Program-made: the position numbers and the translations under genes
The notes under the pieces: model-generated
Told to the model about the DNA's origin: nothing
The model's database searches: none
The model's input: only the letters and a program-made list of their open reading frames with translations
Shown here: one piece after another, positions 8,173 through 16,865 of the stretch
Layout of the letters: every line of letters begins with the position of its first letter
How positions within the stretch are numbered: the first letter of the stretch is position 1
Assembly: GCF_021491355.1 (NCBI RefSeq)
Contig: NZ_JAKENF010000005.1
Location: 62,001-126,000, forward strand
Length of the DNA stretch: 64,000 nucleotides
From: Alitabrizicola rongguiensis
GTDB taxonomy: Bacteria > Pseudomonadota > Alphaproteobacteria > Rhodobacterales > Rhodobacteraceae
Direction of reading: 5' to 3'

Positions 8173-9270
8173 ATGAGCGCCGGGGTCGAACTTGATAATG
8201 TCACGATGGAATTCGGCAGCTTCCGCGCCGTCGACAACGTGTCGGTGAATATCCAGCCGGGGGAATTCTTTTCCTTCCTTGGTCCGTCGGGCTGCGGCAA
8301 GACGACCATCCTGAGGATGATTTCTGGCTTCATCCAGCCGACGAAAGGGTTGGTGAAGATCGGCGGAAAGGACATGCAAGGCGCGCGACCGAACCAGCGC
8401 CCGACGGCGCTGATCTTCCAGAACCTCGCGCTGTTCCCTCTGATGCCTGTCTGGGAAAACATCGCCTTCGGGCTTGAAGTGCGCGGCGTCGACAAGGCCA
8501 AGCGCCGGGCGCGGGCCGAGGAGCTTCTGCGTCTCGTCGATCTGCCGGATGCAGCGGACAAGCGGGTGAGCCAGCTTTCGGGCGGACAGAAGCAGAGGGT
8601 GGCGATCGCCCGTGCGCTTGCGGTGGAGCCGTCGGTGATGCTGCTGGACGAACCGTTGTCCGCTCTGGACTTGAAACTCCGCCAGCACATGCGGGCAGAA
8701 CTGCGGGCCATCCAGAAACGCACCCAGGTGACCTTCATCTATATCACCCACGACCAGGGCGAGGCGCTGGCCATGTCCGACCGCGTGGGCGTCATGAGCC
8801 ACGGCAAGCTGCAGCAGGTCGCCGTGCCGCAGGACATCTACAATAATCCCGCCAATGGTTTCGTCGCCTCTTTCGTGGGCGAAAACAACATCCTGAGCGG
8901 CGATATCACCGGCGAAGAAGGGGGTCTTGTTTCCTTTGCCACGCCGAGCGGCACGTTCTCGGCGCGGCTTGGACCTGGTGTCAGCAAGGGCGCGAAGGCC
9001 CGGCTTTTCCTGCGTCCCGAACATGCGCGGCTGTCGACCGAGGCCGGCAAGGAGAACTCGGTGCCGGTCGAGGTGACCGATGTAGCCTTCGAAGGCAATT
9101 TCATCAGCGTCCATTCGGTTGATGCCAAGGGGCAGACCTACATCTCGGAGGCACGAAACGATGGCTCAGCCGTCATTCCGGGGCGCGGCGACAAGCGTCA
9201 CATCGTGTTCGAAGGACAGCACGCCGTACTTCTGACCGGTGACATCTCGGCCAAGGACGTCGACGAATGA
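8173..9270 (+). CDS. ABC transporter ATP-binding protein, PotA type
   Basis: The 365-residue ATPase energises the polyamine-type importer. It has Walker A GPSGCGKTT (about residues 38-46), a Q-loop (FQNLALFP), signature LSGGQKQRVAIARA, Walker B VMLLDEPLSALD and H-loop THDQ. A C-terminal TOBE/MOP-like domain (about 280-360) is usual in PotA, MalK and CysA proteins and often regulatory. Start ATG 8173 lies downstream of the stem-loop at 8078-8108. The stop overlaps the first permease start by ATGA, giving translational coupling. Confidence 0.92.
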   Translation: MSAGVELDNVTMEFGSFRAVDNVSVNIQPGEFFSFLGPSGCGKTTILRMISGFIQPTKGLVKIGGKDMQGARPNQRPTALIFQNLALFPLMPVWENIAFGLEVRGVDKAKRRARAEELLRLVDLPDAADKRVSQLSGGQKQRVAIARALAVEPSVMLLDEPLSALDLKLRQHMRAELRAIQKRTQVTFIYITHDQGEALAMSDRVGVMSHGKLQQVAVPQDIYNNPANGFVASFVGENNILSGDITGEEGGLVSFATPSGTFSARLGPGVSKGAKARLFLRPEHARLSTEAGKENSVPVEVTDVAFEGNFISVHSVDAKGQTYISEARNDGSAVIPGRGDKRHIVFEGQHAVLLTGDISAKDVDE

Positions 9271-10151
9271 GCGACCTCCTCAATCGCTATGGCGGGCTTC
9301 TGACCGCAATCTTCATCCTTCTGACGGCCTTCTGGCTGCTGATGCTGGTGATCCTTCCGAACATTTACCTGTTCGAGAACTCGTTCCGGCCCTACCTGCC
9401 GGTCAACGAAATGGGCGGGCCGAAGGATGTCTACAGCCTGAACAACTACCTGACATTCTTCAAAAGTCCGATCCACATGAACGTCTTCGTGTGGACGATC
9501 ATCTATTCCAGCCTAGTGACGCTGATCTGTTTCATCATCGCCTATCCGCTGGCCTACTACATGTCCAAGATCGCGCCCGACAGGATCATACCGACGCTTT
9601 TCCTGCTCCTGTTCGTCCCGCTCTGGGTCTCCGAGGTGCTTCGCAGCTTCGCCTGGTTCATCATCCTGGCGCTGAAGGGGCCGCTGAACTCGACTCTTCT
9701 GGGGCTGGGGATCATCGAGGCGCCGGTGCGCTGGATCATGGGGTTCCGTGGCGTCGTGATCGGGCTTGTGTACACGTATGTCCTGTTCATGCTGTTTCCG
9801 ATCTACAACGCGATCCAGTCACTCGACACCAACCAGATCGAGGCGGCCGAGGATCTGGGTTCGCCCTGGTGGCGCACGCACCTGCGGGTGATCCTGCCGC
9901 ATTCGAAACCTGGCATCGCCTCTGGCGCGGTCATGGTGTTCATGTTGTCAGCCGGGTCCATCCTCGTGCCGACGCTTCTGGCATCGACCACGTCGCGCTG
10001 GTTCACCGAGATCATCCAGCAGTGGATGTTCGAGAGCCAGGATTGGAACACGGGGTCGGCCTATGCGTTCCTGCTGCTGATCCTGTGTACGGTGTTCGTC
10101 TCGGTCGTGATGCGGGTGTTCCGCGTCAAGCTGTCCGACATCGCGAAGTAA
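9267..10151 (+). CDS. ABC transporter permease, PotB type
   Basis: The 294-residue inner-membrane permease has about six hydrophobic segments and the coupling loop EAAEDLGSPWWRTHLRVILPHSKPG (about residues 191-215), which matches the EAA motif that docks on the ATPase. It overlaps the ATPase gene by ATGA and is followed 12 bp later by the second permease, so the two form the heterodimeric channel. Length and motif match PotB/PotH. Confidence 0.9.
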   Translation: MSDLLNRYGGLLTAIFILLTAFWLLMLVILPNIYLFENSFRPYLPVNEMGGPKDVYSLNNYLTFFKSPIHMNVFVWTIIYSSLVTLICFIIAYPLAYYMSKIAPDRIIPTLFLLLFVPLWVSEVLRSFAWFIILALKGPLNSTLLGLGIIEAPVRWIMGFRGVVIGLVYTYVLFMLFPIYNAIQSLDTNQIEAAEDLGSPWWRTHLRVILPHSKPGIASGAVMVFMLSAGSILVPTLLASTTSRWFTEIIQQWMFESQDWNTGSAYAFLLLILCTVFVSVVMRVFRVKLSDIAK

Positions 10152-10163
10152 GGGGAGGGGCAG

Positions 10164-10949
10164 ATGCGCAAATCGAACTTCCTCTTCCACCTCTACATGG
10201 TGCTGTTCCTCATCTATATGATCCTGCCGCTGGTGGTCATGGGCGGGGCGGCGTTCAACGACTCGCGTTTTCCGTCGATCTACCCCTGGGTGGGCTGGAC
10301 GGACCGCTGGTTCATCGAGTTGTGGAAGGACACCCGCATGTGGGTCGCCTTCCGCAACACGATCCTGGTGGCGCTGGCGGTCGTGGCGATCTCGATCCCG
10401 ATCGGTACAGCGGCGGCGATCCTCATCAACTCGATTGCCGGCTCGACCCGGACGGTGCTCTATTCGCTGATGGTGGCGCCGATCCTGACCCCCGGCGCGG
10501 TCATCGGGATCTCGACACTGCTGTTCTGGAACACGCTAAATGTTCCGGCCGGCCTGCATCTGTCGGTGCTGGGTCAGGTGTCGTTCATCGCGGCCTTCGT
10601 GATGCTCCTGGTGCTGGCGCGGCTGCAAAGCTTCGACCGGGGGCTGGAAGAGGCGGCGCTCGACCTTGGCGCCAGCCATGCGCAGGTGCTGCGTCGGATC
10701 CTGTTGCCGCACCTGTACCCGGCGATCGGGGCGGGAGCGGCGATCGGTTTCTTCCAGTCGATCGAGAACTTCAACGTCACGCTCTTCACCCGCGGCACCT
10801 ATGACACGCTTACGGTCTATGTGTTCTCCAAGGTACGGACGGGCATTACCCCGACGATCAACGCGCTGGCACTGATCCTGATCGCCGTCACGCTGTTCTG
10901 CGCGATCGCCTACGAGGTGCGCCGCCGCGCCGTCGCGCGGCGGGGCTGA
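10164..10949 (+). CDS. ABC transporter permease, PotC type
   Basis: The 261-residue second permease has about six membrane segments and the EAA loop EEAALDLGASHAQVLRRILLPHLYP (about 170-195). A ribosome site GGGGAGGGG sits just before the ATG. It pairs with the upstream permease. It closes the four-gene importer; a 10-bp stem-loop without a U-run follows. Confidence 0.9.
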   Translation: MRKSNFLFHLYMVLFLIYMILPLVVMGGAAFNDSRFPSIYPWVGWTDRWFIELWKDTRMWVAFRNTILVALAVVAISIPIGTAAAILINSIAGSTRTVLYSLMVAPILTPGAVIGISTLLFWNTLNVPAGLHLSVLGQVSFIAAFVMLLVLARLQSFDRGLEEAALDLGASHAQVLRRILLPHLYPAIGAGAAIGFFQSIENFNVTLFTRGTYDTLTVYVFSKVRTGITPTINALALILIAVTLFCAIAYEVRRRAVARRG

Positions 10950-10958
10950 CGACACCTG

Positions 10959-10982
10959 CCCGCTACCCTTGCGGGTGGCGGG
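10959..10982 (+). terminator. GC-rich stem-loop after the importer operon
   Basis: CCCGCTACCC (10959-10968) pairs with GGGTGGCGGG (10973-10982), one G-T pair, around a TTGC loop. No U-run follows, so termination, if any, would be weak or Rho-assisted. It separates the importer from the haloperoxidase operon. Confidence 0.4.
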
Positions 10983-11046
10983 CGTGGCATGCTTATCTTC
11001 CCGCGAAACCGCGTGCGACATGATGCGCGGACACGGGAGGACAATC

Positions 11047-12381
11047 ATGGACCCATCGCGCCGCGACGTGTTGCTGGCGGGGCTTGCCTTGCAGGTCGCT
11101 GCTTTCTTGCCGCGCTCAGCAAGGGCCGAAGCGGAGCGCCCATCGCCGGAAGAAGTGATGGCGACGTGGTATCGTCTGGTCCTGGAGCTTGTCCGCCACA
11201 CGCCGACCTATTCGCCGCCGGTGGCGAGCCGCGCCTTCGCCTATCTTGGTATCTCGGTCTACGAGGCGCTGGCGCAGGGCAAGGCGCCGATGGTCAGCCT
11301 TGCAGGGCAATTGCACAGCTTGAAGCCGGTTCCCGCTGCGGTCGATCCTCTGGCCGAATGTGACGAGGCCGTGCTGCTGCATTCGGTCTTTGCCGACGCG
11401 GTGCGCATCTTCTTCAGCAATACCGGTCCGACCGGACAGCGGGCGATGAAGGCGATGACCGACAGGCTCGGGGCCAAAGTCGCAGCCGGGTTGTCGCCGG
11501 AGGTCGTCGAACGCAGCGCGGCGCAGGGCAGGGCGGTTGTCGACCACATCGTTGCCTGGTCACAGGACGATGGCGGTGCGGTCATCGAGAACATGGGTTT
11601 TCCCCTTGACTATGAACCTAGCCGCGACCCCGGACACTGGCGTCCGACCAGCACGATCGCGCAGCAGCAGGCGCCGCTTCTGCCGAACTGGGGCACGAAC
11701 CGGCCCTTTGCCATGCCGTCGCCCACGGCCTGCACGCTGCCGCCACCACCGGCCTACAGTGAGGAAAAGGGGACAGAGTTCTACGCCGAGGCCTTGGAGG
11801 TCTATGAGACGGTCCGCAATCTGACCCCGGAACAGACGGCGATTGCGCGCTTCTGGTCCGACGACCCGATGCTGTCGACCACACCGCCCGGCCATTGGAA
11901 CCAGATCGCGCTTGAGCAGCTCGAGATCGAGAATGCCCCTGCCAGGCGGCGGGCCGAGGTGATGGCCCGGCTGGGGATCACGGTTGCCGATGCCTTCATT
12001 GCCTGCTGGCAATCCAAGTATGAGTACGACCTTGTCCGGCCAGTCACCTACATCAAGAAGGTCATCGACAAGACCTGGGAGCCTCTGCTCATCACGCCGC
12101 CTTTCCCGGAATATCCATCGGGCCACAGCACGCAATCAGGCGCGGCAGCCAGGGTGTTGACCGCAATCTGGGGGAACAACTTCGCCTTCACCGATACCAG
12201 CCACGAAGATGATGGCTTGCCGTCGCGATCCTATCCGAGCTTCTGGGCGGCGGCTGACGAGGCGGGGATCTCGCGCCTTTACGGCGGCATCCACTTCCGT
12301 TCGGCAATCGACCGTGGGCTGGAGCAGGGGCGCTGCGTCGGGGCATTTGCCGTCGCCCTGAAAATGGGCGCACAGGCATGA
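11047..12381 (+). CDS. Tat-exported vanadium-dependent haloperoxidase / PAP2-family protein
   Basis: The 444-residue product has a twin-arginine signal (SRRDVLLAGLALQ...ARA, residues 4-28) after ATG 11047, which follows GGGAGGACA. The vanadate-pocket residues are all in place: K324 and R331 (KYEYDLVRP), S358-G359-H360 (YPSGHS), R410 and H416 (SRLYGGIHF). The K-to-R spacing (7) and R-to-H spacing (6) equal those of fungal vanadium chloroperoxidase. Such enzymes oxidise halide with peroxide; the same scaffold also serves acid phosphatases, so halogenation is inferred. Its stop overlaps the next start by ATGA, so it is coupled to the secreted VCBS protein and then the dehydrogenase. Action is expected in the periplasm. 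Confidence 0.85.
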   Translation: MDPSRRDVLLAGLALQVAAFLPRSARAEAERPSPEEVMATWYRLVLELVRHTPTYSPPVASRAFAYLGISVYEALAQGKAPMVSLAGQLHSLKPVPAAVDPLAECDEAVLLHSVFADAVRIFFSNTGPTGQRAMKAMTDRLGAKVAAGLSPEVVERSAAQGRAVVDHIVAWSQDDGGAVIENMGFPLDYEPSRDPGHWRPTSTIAQQQAPLLPNWGTNRPFAMPSPTACTLPPPPAYSEEKGTEFYAEALEVYETVRNLTPEQTAIARFWSDDPMLSTTPPGHWNQIALEQLEIENAPARRRAEVMARLGITVADAFIACWQSKYEYDLVRPVTYIKKVIDKTWEPLLITPPFPEYPSGHSTQSGAAARVLTAIWGNNFAFTDTSHEDDGLPSRSYPSFWAAADEAGISRLYGGIHFRSAIDRGLEQGRCVGAFAVALKMGAQA

Positions 12382-13967
12382 GAGTTATCGCCGTCGCGCT
12401 GCCTTCGATGCTGCTTGCCGGGCCACTGGCCGCCGCCGACCTGCCACTGATCCCGTCCTTCACCGAGGAAACGACGACTGCCGGGGTCGACAGCATCTAT
12501 TCGGGCGACTGGGAATACATGGTAGGCGGTGGCGCGGCAGTGTTCGACTGTTCGGGCGACGGGTTTCCCGACCTGTTCCTTGCCGGCGGCGAGGGCAAGG
12601 CGGGGTTCTGGCGCAATGCCAGCGCCCGGGGCGGGCAACTGCGCTTCGAGAAGACAGAGAGCGGACTGGAACTGGACCATGTGACGGGTGCCTATCCCCT
12701 CGATATCGACAGCGACGGGATCATGGACCTCGTCCTGCTGCGGGTCGGCGAGAACCTGGTCATGAGGGGCGAAGGGCAGTGCCGCTTCACCCCCGCCAAC
12801 AGCGCCTGGGGCTTCGACGGCGGCGACGCCTGGTCAACCGCGCTGGCCGCAACCTGGGAGAAGGGCAACTCCTGGCCCACGATTGCCATCGGCAACTATA
12901 TCGATCGGACGCAGGATGCCTTTCCCTGGGGAAGCTGCACCGCCAATTGGCTCCACCGTCCGAATGTCGGGGGGACGGGCTTCGCCCCGCCGGTTGCGCT
13001 GGAGCCAAGCTACTGCGCGCTGTCGATGCTGTTCACCGACTGGAACCTGTCGGGTACGCCGTCGCTGCGTGTGTCAAACGACCGGGAGTACTACAAGGGC
13101 GGACAGGAGCAGATGTGGAAGGTGCTGCCGGGTCAGCCGCCTGTCCTCTACACCAAGGACGAGGGCTGGAAGTACCTGCGCATCTGGGGAATGGGCATCG
13201 CCTCTGCCGATGTGACGGGCGACGGATACCCCGACTACTTCCTGGCCAGCATGGCCGACAACAAGCTGCAGACGCTGGCGACGCCGCTCAAGGAAGGCGA
13301 GCCCGTGCCCGGCTTTGCCGATGTGGCCTTCGCCCGCGGAGCCACGGCACACCGGCCCTATACCGGGGGCGACGTCAGGCCCTCGACCGCGTGGCACGCG
13401 CAGTTCGAGGATGTGAACAACGACGGCTGGCCTGATCTGTTCGTGGCCAAGGGCAATGTCTCGGACATGCCGGATTTCGCTCGGAACGACCCCAACAACC
13501 TGATGCTCATGGATGACCAGGGCAAGTTTCACGAGGTCGGCGACAAGGCCGGCGTCGCCAGCATGGCGGTGTCGCGTGGCGGGGCGCTGGCGGATCTGAA
13601 TCTTGATGGGCTGATCGACCTGGTCGTCGTCAACCGCCATTCTCCGGCGCAGATCTGGCGCAACACCACCATCGGCGCTGGGCATTGGCTGGGGTTGAAG
13701 CCGGTGCAGGCGGGTGCAAATCCTGATGCAGTAGGTGGATGGGTCGAGGTCCGGACAGGCGACCGGGTGCAGCGGCGGGAACTGACCGCTGGCGGCGGTC
13801 ATGCAAGCGGCGTGACTGGCTGGTGGCATGCCGGACTCGGGCCGGTCGATCAGGCCGAGGTGCGGGTGATCTGGCCCGATGGCGTGGCCGGCGACTGGGA
13901 GCAGGTTGCGGCGGACACCCTCTATGTTATCGACCGGGACAAGGGTGCGCAGGAATGGACCCCATGA
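12378..13967 (+). CDS. Secreted VCBS/FG-GAP repeat protein with ASPIC/UnbV domain (CRTAC1-like)
   Basis: The 529-residue protein starts with a Sec signal peptide (residues 1-20, ending PLAAA). It then carries at least five FG-GAP/VCBS units with calcium-loop motifs: DCSGDGFPDLF, DIDSDGIMDL, DVTGDGYPDYF, DVNNDGWPDLF and DLNLDGLIDL. The C-terminal 110 residues are an ASPIC/UnbV domain (GHWLGLKP... to ...VIWPDG). These propellers bind calcium and usually mediate protein or surface contacts; no enzyme activity is evident. ATGA overlaps at both ends place it between the haloperoxidase-like gene and the dehydrogenase, suggesting it works with the exported oxidase, perhaps as partner or scaffold. 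Confidence 0.85.
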   Translation: MRVIAVALPSMLLAGPLAAADLPLIPSFTEETTTAGVDSIYSGDWEYMVGGGAAVFDCSGDGFPDLFLAGGEGKAGFWRNASARGGQLRFEKTESGLELDHVTGAYPLDIDSDGIMDLVLLRVGENLVMRGEGQCRFTPANSAWGFDGGDAWSTALAATWEKGNSWPTIAIGNYIDRTQDAFPWGSCTANWLHRPNVGGTGFAPPVALEPSYCALSMLFTDWNLSGTPSLRVSNDREYYKGGQEQMWKVLPGQPPVLYTKDEGWKYLRIWGMGIASADVTGDGYPDYFLASMADNKLQTLATPLKEGEPVPGFADVAFARGATAHRPYTGGDVRPSTAWHAQFEDVNNDGWPDLFVAKGNVSDMPDFARNDPNNLMLMDDQGKFHEVGDKAGVASMAVSRGGALADLNLDGLIDLVVVNRHSPAQIWRNTTIGAGHWLGLKPVQAGANPDAVGGWVEVRTGDRVQRRELTAGGGHASGVTGWWHAGLGPVDQAEVRVIWPDGVAGDWEQVAADTLYVIDRDKGAQEWTP

Positions 13968-15112
13968 AGACTTTTGCGGTCCTGACCCCGCCCCGCATCC
14001 TGTTCGGGCGCGGCGAGGCGGCGAAGGCGCCTGACCTCATCCGGACCTTCGGCAGCCGCGGCCTGGTGGTGCATGGGGCTTCGGCTTCGCGGGCGGCCTG
14101 GCTGGTCGAGGGGCTGCGCGGGACCGGTGCCGAAGTGATGACGCTCGCCTGCCGAGCCGAGCCCGTCCTGGCAGGGGTGCTGGAGGCGACGGAGGCCGCG
14201 CGGGGCTTCCGCCCTGACTGGGTCGCGGCGATCGGCGGCGGGGCTGTGCTTGACTTCGGGAAGGCGCTGGCGGCGCTCGTGCCCTCGGTCACGCCGGCGC
14301 TCGACCACCTGGAGGTGGTGGGCAAGGGCCTGCCACTTGGCACGCCGCCCTTACCCTTTATCGCGCTTCCCACGACGTCGGGCACCGGGTCCGAGGTGAC
14401 GCGCAATGCGGTGATCGGGTTGCCGGAGCATGGGCGGAAGGTCTCGCTTCGCGACGACCGGATGGTGGCGCGGCTGGCCATCGTCGATCCTGCGCTGACC
14501 GACGGCGCGCCGCATCGTGTGACGCTGGCCTCGGGCCTTGATGCGGTTGTGCAGGTGATCGAACCCTATGTCTCGCTGAAGGCAACGCCCTATACCGACG
14601 CACTTTCGCTGCCGGCGATCAAACAGGGGATCGCGGCGCTGGCCCGGCTGATGGAGGGTGAAGATCAGGCGGCCCGTGATGCGCTTTCTTGGGTTAGCCT
14701 GTGCGGCGGACTGGCGCTCAGCAACGGTGGTCTTGGCGCAGTTCACGGCTTTGCCGGAGTCTTGGGTGGGATCATCCCGGCGCCGCATGGGCTGATCTGC
14801 GGGCGACTGATCGGACCGGTGCTGCGGGCGAACAGGGACAGGGTCGGCGGGCCAATGGCCGAGCGCCTGGACCTGGTCTTTGCCGTGCTTGCCTCCGTGC
14901 TGGGGGGGCGGGCCAAGGATGCGCCTGAGAGCCTGTGCGACTGGGTTGCCGCTCAACGGCTGGCCCCACTGCGCGCCTTTGGCCTGGCGCCTGACCGGTT
15001 CGAAGCCGTGGCAGAGGCTGCGCAGTCGTCCTCGTCCATGAAGGGCAATCCGGCGGCGCTGGGCGTCGCCGATCTGGTTGCGATCCTGCAGCACGAAGCG
15101 CGGATCGGTTGA
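13964..15112 (+). CDS. Iron-type (group III) alcohol dehydrogenase with altered metal site
   Basis: The 382-residue protein has the Fe-ADH dinucleotide-binding part (AIGGGAVLDFGKA, about residues 89-101; LPTTSGTGSEVT, 135-146) and C-terminal helical metal domain. Of the usual ligands, D193, H261 and H275 are present, but the His four residues after the Asp is Gln (Q197 in GLDAVVQVIEPY) and the conserved second His near 265 is Gly. Metal choice or catalysis may therefore differ from FucO-like enzymes; a maleylacetate-reductase-like or non-iron branch is possible. ATG 13964 overlaps the previous stop as ATGA, with AGGAA at 13951; ATG 13955 is an alternative. It lacks an export signal and should act in the cytoplasm, unlike its two operon partners. 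Confidence 0.82.
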   Translation: MKTFAVLTPPRILFGRGEAAKAPDLIRTFGSRGLVVHGASASRAAWLVEGLRGTGAEVMTLACRAEPVLAGVLEATEAARGFRPDWVAAIGGGAVLDFGKALAALVPSVTPALDHLEVVGKGLPLGTPPLPFIALPTTSGTGSEVTRNAVIGLPEHGRKVSLRDDRMVARLAIVDPALTDGAPHRVTLASGLDAVVQVIEPYVSLKATPYTDALSLPAIKQGIAALARLMEGEDQAARDALSWVSLCGGLALSNGGLGAVHGFAGVLGGIIPAPHGLICGRLIGPVLRANRDRVGGPMAERLDLVFAVLASVLGGRAKDAPESLCDWVAAQRLAPLRAFGLAPDRFEAVAEAAQSSSSMKGNPAALGVADLVAILQHEARIG

Positions 15113-15197
15113 AGCCAGACTGATCCGCCTTGCGCCGGGAATGCCGCGCTGCCTAGAGCTTGCATGCAGCCCTTGTATCGGGGCCGGGGGTTGAAGA

Positions 15198-15800
15198 ATG
15201 CGCAAGCTCGTGCGGTTTCTGCTGGCAACGCTGATCGGGGGCGTCCTGCTCTTGTTGCCGATCGGCATTGTCGTCGTGGTCGGCATGCGCCTCTTTGCCT
15301 ATGCCCGGACCTTCGGGCAGATGGCGCATGACCTGCTTTTCCCGAACCAGACCGGCAACCTGCTTCCTGCCCTGTTCGCGGCACTCTTCCTGCTGGTGGT
15401 TGCCTTTCTAGCCGGTGCCTTCGTTCAGACCGAGGTGGGACGGCGCGTCTTTCGCTGGATGGAAGAGGCGATCCTTGCCCGTGTCCCGCTTTACACGATC
15501 TTCGCGCAGATGGCGGCCGACTGGACCGGCGGACCCATGCGGCTTGTCGGCAGCGCCAGCGCCGATCTGGAGGTCGCGCTGGTCCGATTTGATGATTACG
15601 AGGCCATCGCCTTTGTCATCGAGCGCGGGCGGAAGGGCAAGGCCGTGATTTATCTGCCCGGAGCACCCTCGGCGCTGAGCGGAAGCGTTGCCCTTGTCGA
15701 TGAGGACCGGCTCATCCACACCGACCTGACGCCTGGCGATGTGATGATGGGCCTGCGGCGGCTCGGGGGCGGGCTGATCGCCCTGAACCGCCGCAGCTGA
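15198..15800 (+). CDS. DUF502 family inner-membrane protein
   Basis: This 200-residue protein has two N-terminal membrane helices (about residues 5-33 and 55-77) followed by a soluble beta-rich part. The ARVPLYTIFAQMAADW and YLPGAPSALSGSVALVDEDRLIHTDLTPGDVM stretches match the DUF502 pattern (RVPLVRSIY..., TPNPTSG...), whose function is unknown. It ends 2 bp before the convergent ThuB-like gene. It lies 85 bp after the dehydrogenase on the same strand, perhaps with its own promoter. Confidence 0.82.
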   Translation: MRKLVRFLLATLIGGVLLLLPIGIVVVVGMRLFAYARTFGQMAHDLLFPNQTGNLLPALFAALFLLVVAFLAGAFVQTEVGRRVFRWMEEAILARVPLYTIFAQMAADWTGGPMRLVGSASADLEVALVRFDDYEAIAFVIERGRKGKAVIYLPGAPSALSGSVALVDEDRLIHTDLTPGDVMMGLRRLGGGLIALNRRS

Positions 15801-15802
15801 CC

Positions 15803-16861
15803 CTAGACGGGCAGGCTACACCCACCCTTGGCTGCCGATTGCTCGGCCCGGTCGAGCAGGCGCTGAAGCTCGGCGCCTCTGGCGAAGTCTGGCTCGGCCT
15901 TGCCTTCGCCGCGGATCGCCGCAATGAAGCGCTCGTAGATGGAGGGCAGGACCGGCGTCTCGACCTCGGTCCAGGTAGCGGTTGCGATGTCCTCCCCGAG
16001 GCAGGCGCGCAGGCGGCTGGCCCAGTTCTCGAACCCGACCTCAAGCCCACCCTTGTCGCCGTAGATCCGAAGCCGCAGGTCGTTCATGTGGCCGGTGGCG
16101 AAACGGGTCGCCGCCACGGTGCCTAGCGCCCCGTTGGAAAGCCGCACCTGCATCGTGGCGCTGTCATTCGCATCAAGCACATAGTCCCCGATCTGACCCC
16201 CCGGCGCCTTGTCGAAGGTCTGGAGCAGGCAGGACACCTCGGCCACCGGCTGCCCTGCGACAAAGGTCGCGAAGTCGAGGATATGGATGCCCACGTCACC
16301 CAGAACGCCCTTGGATCCGTGCCTGGTCGACAGCCGCCAGAGCCACTGGCTTTCCGTTCGCCAGTCGCCCCAGGCGGGCTGGGTCAGCCAGCTTTGCAGA
16401 TAGCTCGCCTCGAAATGCCGGACCGTGCCGATCGCACCCTCGGCTACCATCCTTGCCGCCTGCTGAAGCGCCGCGACGTTGCGATAGCTGAGGTTGACCA
16501 TGTTCACGACGCCCGCCGCCTGCGCAGCGGCCGTCATCGCCTCTGCATCGGCGGAACTGGTCGCGAGCGGCTTCTCACAGAGCACATGCTTCTTCGCGGC
16601 GAGGAACGGCATGGTCGTCGGGTAATGCGCCGCGTCGGGGGTGACATTGGTCACCGCATCGAACTCGCCCCAGTCCAGCGCCTGATCCACCGACGAAAAC
16701 CGGTTGGGGATGTGATGCATGTCGCAGAAGTCGGCGAGCGGTTCGGGACGCGTGTCGATCCCTGCGACGAGACTGACGTCGGGCATTGCGGCAAAGGCTT
16801 CGGCATGGTTGCGGGCCATGCCGCCGGTGCCGAGGATCAGAAGGCGGACGGGTTGGGCCAT
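15803..16861 (-). CDS. thuB: Gfo/Idh/MocA-family oxidoreductase, ThuB-like
   Basis: The 352-residue protein has the Rossmann motif GTGGMARNHA (residues 11-20), the EKP signature (CEKPLA, E96-K97-P98) and GDVGIH (D189, H193), the usual catalytic Asp/His of this NAD(P)-dependent sugar oxidoreductase family. It starts 4 bp after the ThuA-like stop; this ThuA-ThuB pairing is known from rhizobial trehalose/disaccharide use, where the pair oxidises disaccharides to 3-keto sugars. That role is inferred from pairing; there is no sugar transporter beside it here. Residues upstream of ATG 16861 would overlap ThuA and lack family similarity. Confidence 0.82.
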   Translation of the reverse strand: MAQPVRLLILGTGGMARNHAEAFAAMPDVSLVAGIDTRPEPLADFCDMHHIPNRFSSVDQALDWGEFDAVTNVTPDAAHYPTTMPFLAAKKHVLCEKPLATSSADAEAMTAAAQAAGVVNMVNLSYRNVAALQQAARMVAEGAIGTVRHFEASYLQSWLTQPAWGDWRTESQWLWRLSTRHGSKGVLGDVGIHILDFATFVAGQPVAEVSCLLQTFDKAPGGQIGDYVLDANDSATMQVRLSNGALGTVAATRFATGHMNDLRLRIYGDKGGLEVGFENWASRLRACLGEDIATATWTEVETPVLPSIYERFIAAIRGEGKAEPDFARGAELQRLLDRAEQSAAKGGCSLPV

Positions 16862-16865
16862 GCGC

